NCBI GenBank assembly: GCA_900542595.1
Contig: UQOB01000063.1
Span: forward strand, 1-5,363
Length of the DNA stretch: 5,363 bases
Direction: 5' to 3'
Source of the DNA: an uncultured Mollicutes bacterium
GTDB lineage: Bacteria > Bacillota_I > Bacilli_A > RFN20 > CAG-826
Positions 1 through 4,174 of this stretch are shown here, piece by piece (positions within the stretch are counted from its first letter, which is position 1; every line of letters starts with the position of its first letter). The notes beneath the pieces are model-generated. The model had not been told where the DNA came from, did not search any database, and worked only from the letters and a program-made list of their open reading frames with translations. The position numbers and the translations under genes were made by a program.

Positions 1-54
1 AGCTTCCACTTCATCAAACTTCTTAAACTCTTCAACCAATTTTTTAAGAAACAA
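1..54 (-). CDS. Possible 5' end of an unidentified gene (partial, TTG start)
   Basis: Reading leftward from a TTG at 54-52, 18 codons stay open to the window edge and give MFLKKLVEEFKKFDEVEA, a charged amphipathic-helix pattern that looks like real protein. The start is chosen because AAGGG (67-63) lies 8 bases upstream; the other in-frame TTG (60-58) is only 2 bases from it. A TAG at 81-79 closes the frame upstream, and no in-frame ATG exists. TATAGT (83-78) could be a -10 box, but no good -35 accompanies it. The gene lies about 77 bp downstream of proS on the same strand with no terminator between them, so cotranscription is possible. In many Firmicutes polC follows proS, but these residues do not let me identify it. 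Product unknown; too short to be certain it is a gene. Confidence 0.42.
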   Translation of the reverse strand, partial: MFLKKLVEEFKKFDEVEA

Positions 55-62
55 AAACAAAT

Positions 63-67
63 CCCTT
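63..67 (-). promoter_or_regulatory. Shine-Dalgarno sequence selecting a TTG start
   Basis: The minus strand reads AAGGG, followed by 8 bases and then TTG at 54-52. This is the best ribosome-binding match in this spacer and the main reason to propose a gene entering the left edge. It is GC-richer than the surrounding AT-rich DNA. Confidence 0.42.
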
Positions 68-131
68 AATGTCTCATACTATATAAGCGAACTTTAAACT
101 TAAAGGTAAAACTCAAATTTAAACAAAATCT

Positions 132-1838
132 TTATTTTAAATTATTAACTTTATCAATAATAAACTCTTTTACTTCCTCAAGAGTTAACTCCACTTTAGA
201 ATTATCATTACGGTTTTTAAACTCAACAATATTTTCCGAAGCTCTTCTACCAACAACAACAATATAAGGTATACCAATAAGTTCCCAATCTTTCATTTTG
301 AAACCTATTTTCATCTTTCGATCATCTAAAACAGTTTCAACTTTAAAATTAAGCATTTCGTATAACTTATCGCTGACTCTACGTTGTTCTTCATCCTCAT
401 AGTTAACAGGAACAATAACAATATGGTATGGAGCAGTTTCTAAAGGGAAAACGATTCCATATTCATCATGATGTTGTTCAATAATTGCTTGGAAAGTTCT
501 AGTTACTCCAATTCCATAGCACCCCATTACCATTGGTAAGGTCTTTCCTTGTTCATTGAGAAATGTGCAGTTCATTGGTAAGGAATATTTAGTACCTAAC
601 TTAAATACTTGTCCAACTTCAATTCCACGTTCACTCTTTAATGGTTTCCCACATATTGGACAAAGGTCGCCTTCTTTAGCTTTTTTATAATCACCAATTG
701 TTCCATCAAAATCTTTTTTGTAATTAATATTAACTAGGTGATAGTCTTTTTTGTTGGCGCCGACGACAAAATTCGTCATTTTTGTCACTTCTTCATCAAT
801 AAAAATTTGACATTTAGAGAAGTTAACAGGACCAATAAATCCAGCTATCGAACCTAAAGCTAATATTTCTTCATCACTAGCTAAACGAATAAATACTTCA
901 GAAGAATTTAATGCATTAGCAACTTTGATTTCGTTAACTTCATAATCTCCTCTAACGATAAACATGCCATATTGCTTACTATCTTCTGCATAATAAATCA
1001 TACTTTTAGCAATCTTATAAAGAGGTAAATTTAAAAATTCACTTATTTCTTCAATCGAATGTTTATTAATAGTTAAGACTTCTTTTCTATCTTTTAATTC
1101 TTCTTTTTCTAAAGTTGGAGCGTGAGAATAAGCTTTTTCTTCATCTGCAGCATAGGAGCAATTTTCACAATAAATAATATTTGATTCGCCAATATCACTT
1201 AAAGCCATAAACTGGTGAGAAGCATTACCTCCAATTGCCCCAGTATCTGCAAGAACTACTTTAAAATTCAAGCCTAAACGAGTAAAAATTCGAGAATAAG
1301 TTTCATACATGATTTTATATGACTCGTCTAATCCTTTTTCATCGACATCAAAAGAATAAGCATCTTTCATGATGAATTCTCTACCTCTCATAAGACCAAA
1401 TCTAGGTCTCATCTCATCACGATACTTAGTTTGAATTTGATAAATATTTAATGGTAATTGTTTATAGGATTTAACAGTATTTCTAATTAAATCAGTAAAT
1501 ATTTCTTCATGAGTAGGACCTAAACAATAATCACGGTCATGTCTATCCTTAAATCTAAATAATTCTGGGCCATATTTATTCCATCTTCCTGATTCTTCCC
1601 ATAACTCTTTTGGTTGCATTGCGGAAGATAAAATTTCTAAAGCTCCAGAGCGGTCCATCTCTTCTTTTATAATCTTTTCTACTTTATGTAAAGAACGGAG
1701 ACCTAAAGGTAAATAATTATAGACTCCGGAGACTAATTTTCTAATTAGTCCTGCTCGTAACATCAAAATATGGGAGTCAATAATTGCTTCCTGTGGGGCT
1801 TCTTTTAACGTTGGTATAATCATCTTACTAGCTTTCAT
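132..1838 (-). CDS. proS: Prolyl-tRNA synthetase, bacterial type with insertion (editing) domain
   Basis: Cytoplasmic class II synthetase that charges tRNA-Pro with proline using ATP. The 568-residue length is typical of bacterial ProS. Seen in order: motif 1 region (about 37-66); GPTHEE loop (108-112); motif 2 around YRDEMRPRFGLMRGREF (139-155); insertion/editing domain (about 224-407); motif 3 around MGCYGIGVTR (438-447); anticodon-binding domain (about 470-565, with VLDDR and GIPYIVVVGRR). The editing domain looks active by family knowledge: K278, the GFIGPV loop (333-338) and H367 occupy the places of the known E. coli editing residues, so Ala-tRNA-Pro is probably cleared. CENC (224-227) and CPIC (393-396) flank that domain and could bind a metal. 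The frame extends 13 codons upstream to a TTG at 1877, but the ATG at 1838 begins the conserved N-terminus MKASKMIIPTLKEAPQEA and has AGGAAAAGAG upstream (1857-1848). No T-box leader is visible. Stop codon TAA. Confidence 0.97.
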   Translation of the reverse strand: MKASKMIIPTLKEAPQEAIIDSHILMLRAGLIRKLVSGVYNYLPLGLRSLHKVEKIIKEEMDRSGALEILSSAMQPKELWEESGRWNKYGPELFRFKDRHDRDYCLGPTHEEIFTDLIRNTVKSYKQLPLNIYQIQTKYRDEMRPRFGLMRGREFIMKDAYSFDVDEKGLDESYKIMYETYSRIFTRLGLNFKVVLADTGAIGGNASHQFMALSDIGESNIIYCENCSYAADEEKAYSHAPTLEKEELKDRKEVLTINKHSIEEISEFLNLPLYKIAKSMIYYAEDSKQYGMFIVRGDYEVNEIKVANALNSSEVFIRLASDEEILALGSIAGFIGPVNFSKCQIFIDEEVTKMTNFVVGANKKDYHLVNINYKKDFDGTIGDYKKAKEGDLCPICGKPLKSERGIEVGQVFKLGTKYSLPMNCTFLNEQGKTLPMVMGCYGIGVTRTFQAIIEQHHDEYGIVFPLETAPYHIVIVPVNYEDEEQRRVSDKLYEMLNFKVETVLDDRKMKIGFKMKDWELIGIPYIVVVGRRASENIVEFKNRNDNSKVELTLEEVKEFIIDKVNNLK

Positions 1839-1944
1839 AGGTATTTTCTCTTTTCCTAATAATGATAGAGAAACCAAAGTAAAAAATAAAGATTAAGCGT
1901 TTTTAAAATGTATTAAATTATTTATATTAGTCTTGATACGATAA

Positions 1945-1972
1945 TCTATAAGCAATAAATTCCATATTACAA
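1945..1972 (-). promoter_or_regulatory. Candidate proS promoter (TTGTAA-16-TATAGA)
   Basis: In the 138-bp spacer upstream of proS, the minus strand has TTGTAA (1972-1967) and TATAGA (1950-1945) separated by 16 bases. Transcription would start near 1938 and leave a leader of about 100 bases. The -35 box begins just after the stop codon of the upstream ATPase gene. AT-rich DNA produces such matches by chance, so this is only the best candidate. The leader contains no recognisable T-box antiterminator or GC-rich hairpin. Confidence 0.33.
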
Positions 1973-1976
1973 AATA

Positions 1977-3209
1977 CTAAATACCGCTAAGAGGAATAAC
2001 ATAAACGTCTTTATCCAATGGATAAACAGAATCGGTATTACATATAATTCCCGAAGTTGATTTTTGATAATTTGTATTATCTAATTGCTTAAATGATTTA
2101 ATTGCCTTCAAATTATAACTCATTCCTGATTTGCATTCGATAAGATGAATCTTGCCTGCATTTATAATAATTAAATCGATTTCATTCATATTATTATCAC
2201 GATAATAATAGAAATTAGGATTTTTTCCATTATTAATATATGATTTCCTTAATTCATTAATAATGAAAGTTTCCATAAATCTTCCGCTAAGAAAACTACT
2301 TGATAAAACATTAGGATCATTAACTTTTGCTAAAAAACAAGCTAAGCCAGTATCGTTAAAATATATTTTTGGTCTTTTCACAATTCTTTTTGTTATTGAA
2401 AATTCATTATATGGTTCAAGTAAATAGATAATATCTTGCGCTAATAAAACAGAAATCCAAGATTTAATAGTTTTTAAATCAACACCAATTATTTTTGCTA
2501 AATTATCATAGATAAGTTCTTCCCCAGTTAAAGAAGCTAGTAATTCCATAAACTTTCTAAAAAGAAATTTATCTTTAACATTAATAATTTCATTAATGTC
2601 TCTTTCAATATAAGTTTCTACATAATCGCTAAAGAATCTTTCTGGATTTAAACTTTGATTACTATAAATTTCCGGAAAATAACCATTAACAATATCTTCA
2701 AAGACATCATTGATATTGAAAGGATTTTCTCTTGCTCTTTCTTCGATTTTATTAATATCAAAATTAAATAGAATTTCATCTCGATTTAAAATTTCACTTC
2801 TTGATAACGGTAACATATGAATTATAGAAACTCTTCCAGCCATTGATTCCGAAACATTTTTCATGAGTCTAAACATTTGCGAGCCAGTTAAAATATACAT
2901 TCCATAATTATTTATATTTTTTAGTTTTTCTTCATTCACCTTTGCTTCGATTGCATCAAAAAGTTCAGGAGCTTTTTGAACCTCATCAATAATTAAAGGC
3001 CACTTATTTAATTCCAAAAATAAATAGGGATCTCTTTGGGCAAGTTCTCTATTTCTACTATTATCTAAAGAAATATATGAAAATCCTTTTTCTATAAAAA
3101 GTGAAGCGATTGTTGACTTTCCTACCTGCCTTGCACCTGTAATTAAAGTAATAGGCCGGCTTTTAACTGATTTTTCTATTTCTTTAAATATTGTTCTTTT
3201 TATCATCAT
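1977..3209 (-). CDS. AAA+ ATPase with C-terminal DUF4143 (AAA_14-DUF4143 family)
   Basis: P-loop ATPase of 410 residues, full length for the family. Seen: Walker A GARQVGKST (25-33); Walker B LIIDEVQK (72-79, D75/E76); sensor-1-like YILTGSQ (105-111); ESMAGRV (121-127), whose arginine sits where these proteins have a conserved Arg. The DUF4143 part follows, with GYFPEI (176-181), YVETYIERDI (196-205), a helical, winged-helix-like stretch (about 230-262) and KIYFNDTGLACFL (281-293). The C-terminus has a PD-(D/E)XK-like layout: E313, E343-I-D345 and E358-C-K360 (IECKSG). The residues are in place for a nuclease fold, but activity is inferred. Family members are common and patchily distributed in gut bacteria and archaea; substrate and role are not established. 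Two ATGs stand in tandem (3209 and 3206); the second has the better spacing to a weak GAGAT (3218-3214). It has its own promoter and a very short leader. Stop codon TAG; no terminator is seen before proS. Confidence 0.9.
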   Translation of the reverse strand: MMIKRTIFKEIEKSVKSRPITLITGARQVGKSTIASLFIEKGFSYISLDNSRNRELAQRDPYLFLELNKWPLIIDEVQKAPELFDAIEAKVNEEKLKNINNYGMYILTGSQMFRLMKNVSESMAGRVSIIHMLPLSRSEILNRDEILFNFDINKIEERARENPFNINDVFEDIVNGYFPEIYSNQSLNPERFFSDYVETYIERDINEIINVKDKFLFRKFMELLASLTGEELIYDNLAKIIGVDLKTIKSWISVLLAQDIIYLLEPYNEFSITKRIVKRPKIYFNDTGLACFLAKVNDPNVLSSSFLSGRFMETFIINELRKSYINNGKNPNFYYYRDNNMNEIDLIIINAGKIHLIECKSGMSYNLKAIKSFKQLDNTNYQKSTSGIICNTDSVYPLDKDVYVIPLSGI

Positions 3210-3226
3210 ATCTATCTCATGGCTTT

Positions 3227-3255
3227 ATTATATTTTAGTATTATTTGGAGTTCAA
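3227..3255 (-). promoter_or_regulatory. Sigma-A-type promoter of the DUF4143 ATPase gene
   Basis: The minus strand has TTGAAC (3255-3250), a 17-base spacer and a perfect TATAAT (3232-3227), the best promoter in the window. The predicted start near 3220 leaves a leader of only about 11-14 bases before the tandem ATGs, consistent with the weak Shine-Dalgarno sequence. The gene is therefore probably transcribed on its own. The -35 box lies inside a 13-bp palindrome, listed separately. Confidence 0.7.
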
Positions 3256-3259
3256 CTCC
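3247..3259. promoter_or_regulatory. Palindromic operator candidate over the -35 box
   Basis: GGAGTT-C-AACTCC is a perfect inverted repeat with 6-bp arms and a single central base. It covers the whole -35 hexamer (3250-3255) of the promoter of the DUF4143 ATPase gene. It lies upstream of the predicted transcription start, so it would act as DNA, for example as a dimeric repressor site, and not as an RNA hairpin. Its GC content stands out against the AT-rich surroundings. The binding protein is unknown. The winged-helix protein encoded at 4175-5363 is one speculative candidate. Confidence 0.4.
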
Positions 3260-3305
3260 GATTTTTACTAATATTATTTTTACATTTTCTCATTAATGAA
3301 TATTC

Positions 3306-3332
3306 TGAATATTCTAGAGTTTGAGGGCCATA
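3306..3332 (-). repeat. 27-bp degenerate repeat, copy A (inverted)
   Basis: Read on the minus strand, this 27-bp stretch matches 3732-3758 at 21 of 27 positions without gaps. The match includes a perfect 12-base core, CTAGAATATTCA, whose complement is at 3306-3317. It is in opposite orientation to the three copies at 3673-3758. Copies A and B point inward and bound a 453-bp gene-free segment, as worn terminal inverted repeats would. No target-site duplication is evident outside them. Confidence 0.55.
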
Positions 3333-3672
3333 CCTTATTTAATTAATAATTTTGAACTTGGGAGCTATCTGTAAATTCTATTTCATAAAATATTTTTGTA
3401 TGAATTTTCATTGACTATTTTTAATTATAATTCATTAAAAATTTTATCTATGATATTTATTGATACAAATAATCGTTCTATTTTTAAAACTTTAAATTCA
3501 TAAATAAAAACATTATTTATAGTATGTTTTAATGAAAATATATACGATTTTAAACAAGATATTGAATAAATAAACATTAGTAATATGAAATATAAAAAAA
3601 TTTCTCAATTAATTGACAAATTATAGAAAGAGAATTTTAACGATTTATTTTATGAATTTATTTAAAAATATA

Positions 3673-3704
3673 GGTGGCTCCGAAGCTCTAAATCGTTAAT
3701 TAAA
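3673..3704 (+). repeat. Degenerate repeat, copy C
   Basis: Begins GGTGGCTCCGAAGCTCTAAA and ends AATTAAA. It aligns with 3732-3764 at about 24 of 33 positions with one gap, sharing CCGAAGC and the trailing AATTAAA. It is in the same orientation as copy B, about 59 bp upstream. It is a GC-rich islet in AT-rich DNA. Function unknown. Confidence 0.45.
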
Positions 3705-3706
3705 GT

Positions 3707-3730
3707 GGGTATGGCTCTCATGACCTAAAC
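3707..3730 (+). repeat. Degenerate repeat, copy D, with a possible hairpin
   Basis: The segment beginning GGGTATGGCTCTCATGACC shares TATGGC.CTCA with copy A (read on the minus strand) and then diverges. It can form a small stem (GGT-ATG with CAT-G-ACC, one bulged base, loop GCTCT). The weakest member of the family. Confidence 0.35.
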
Positions 3731-3731
3731 T

Positions 3732-3758
3732 GATGGTCCCGAAGCGCTAGAATATTCA
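3732..3758 (+). repeat. 27-bp degenerate repeat, copy B
   Basis: Begins GATGGTCCCGAAGCG and ends with the exact core CTAGAATATTCA (3747-3758) that occurs inverted at 3306-3317. It matches copy A at 21 of 27 positions and copy C over most of its length. It ends 26 bp before the terminator T-tract at 3784-3789. Confidence 0.55.
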
Positions 3759-3783
3759 ATTAAAAAAATATTTCTCGCGTAAC

Positions 3784-3820
3784 AAAAAAGACCACCCAGC
3801 TCAGTAAGAACCAGACGGTC
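3784..3820 (-). terminator. Rho-independent terminator, minus strand
   Basis: In minus-strand RNA, GACCGUCUGGUUC (3820-3808) pairs along its whole length with GAGCUGGGUGGUC (3802-3790) as a 13-bp stem around a UUACU loop, followed by six U residues (3789-3784). Five pairs are G-U wobbles. On the plus strand these become A-C mismatches, so the structure works only for leftward transcripts. It lies about 355 bp beyond the stop codon of the ATP-binding gene at 4175. The terminated transcript is therefore either that gene with a long 3' UTR or a separate RNA beginning in 3821-4174. Confidence 0.85.
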
Positions 3821-4174
3821 AATCAATATTATTAATAAAGATAGGGTGTGCAGTTGCCGTTTTTAGGGGTGTGCAAGGGTGTGCAAAATAAGGGTTGCCA
3901 TGTAATAGTGCACACCTGCCGTTTCAAAGTGAGTCCTAAAAATGATGATTTTTCATTGAATTTTATGAATTTCGGATTGCACTATTACAACGGCGTAAAT
4001 TTAAAAAGTGGCCATTTAAGCCTAAAATTAAAGAAAGTCTGCACACCCCTAGTCATCGACTAAGAATGTATCAGACATGTTGTTCTAATATGCCTACATA
4101 CTACGCTTTTGATAATTGCACACCCTTACAATGGCAACAACGGTAACTTTTAGGTTAAACTATTAATCAATGTT
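3821..4174. other. Gene-free interval between the ATP-binding gene and its terminator
   Basis: About 350 bp with no credible protein gene; most of it is the GGGTGTGCA repeat cluster. The longest open frame (plus strand, GTG at 3848 to 4063) runs through the repeats and looks accidental. No terminator is visible just after the stop codon at 4175. On the minus strand, CTTAGTC-GAT-GACTAGG (about 4064-4048) can form a 7-bp stem with one G-U pair, but no T-run follows. A structured non-coding RNA or long 3' UTR is possible because the interval ends in a strong minus-strand terminator. Confidence 0.5.
3844..4127. repeat. Cluster of GGGTGTGCA repeats in nested inverted arrangement (possible decayed insertion element)
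   Basis: The word GGGTGTGCA occurs on the plus strand at 3844-3852, 3867-3875 and 3877-3885. Its complement occurs at 4040-4048 and 4117-4125, and truncated at 3909-3916. Three inverted pairs are perfect over 12 bp: TAGGGGTGTGCA (3864-3875 with 4040-4051), AAGGGTGTGCAA (3875-3886 with 4116-4127) and TGTAATAGTGCA (3901-3912 with 3978-3989). GTTGCC appears near several copies (3853-3858, 3894-3899 and, inverted, 4133-4138), so the repeated unit is longer than the nonamer. The pair 3864/4051 is GGGGTGTGCA flanked by TA on both sides, which could be a 2-bp target duplication or chance. No transposase is encoded. A MITE-like or nested non-autonomous element is the simplest reading; a protein-binding array or structured RNA is the alternative. 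Confidence 0.65.

Larger units (their letters stand above)
3260..3783. other. AT-rich intergenic region without a convincing gene
   Basis: I see no gene here of credible length on either strand. It holds a degenerate repeat family (3306-3332, 3673-3704, 3707-3730, 3732-3758), two palindromic GAATATTC words 9 bp apart (3298-3305 and 3307-3314) and two very short open frames. One of these is on the minus strand at 3411-3343: 22 codons from an ATG, with TATAAT at 3429-3424 but no Shine-Dalgarno sequence. The other is on the plus strand at 3585-3665, broken by a TAG at 3624-3626. Both are weak. The right part, 3671-3758, is noticeably richer in G and C than the rest. Confidence 0.6.

Noticed and set aside
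1839..1877. N-terminal extension of ProS starting at TTG 1877
   Set aside because: The 13 extra residues precede the conserved ProS N-terminus, the start is TTG without a good Shine-Dalgarno sequence, and the ATG at 1838 gives the usual length.
1839..1976. T-box leader upstream of proS
   Set aside because: T-boxes often control tRNA synthetase genes in Firmicutes, but the spacer is too short and lacks both the conserved antiterminator core and a GC-rich terminator hairpin.
3411..3429. Plus-strand promoter from TTGACT (3411) and TATAAT-like (3425)
   Set aside because: The spacing between the boxes is only about 9 bases, far too short, and no gene follows on that strand.
3585..3665. Broken plus-strand gene (MKYKKISQLIDKL, TAG, then KENFNDLFYEFI)
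   Set aside because: It reads like protein across the stop codon, but AT-rich DNA easily yields Lys/Ile/Asn/Phe strings. There is no Shine-Dalgarno sequence and no recognised homologue, so a pseudogene cannot be supported.
3848..4063. Plus-strand 71-codon open frame beginning with GTG
   Set aside because: It runs across the inverted-repeat cluster. Its start overlaps the first GGGTGTGCA word, with AGGG almost touching the GTG, and the translation resembles no family I know. The flanking genes are all on the minus strand.
3844..4127. CRISPR array or replication iterons
   Set aside because: The repeat copies are in both orientations and irregularly spaced. There are no uniform spacers, no cas genes and no replication initiator gene in the window.
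3844..4127. Retron-type non-coding RNA
   Set aside because: Inverted repeats bracketing a structured region suggested it, but no reverse transcriptase is encoded nearby and the repeats are multicopy words, not a single a1/a2 pair.
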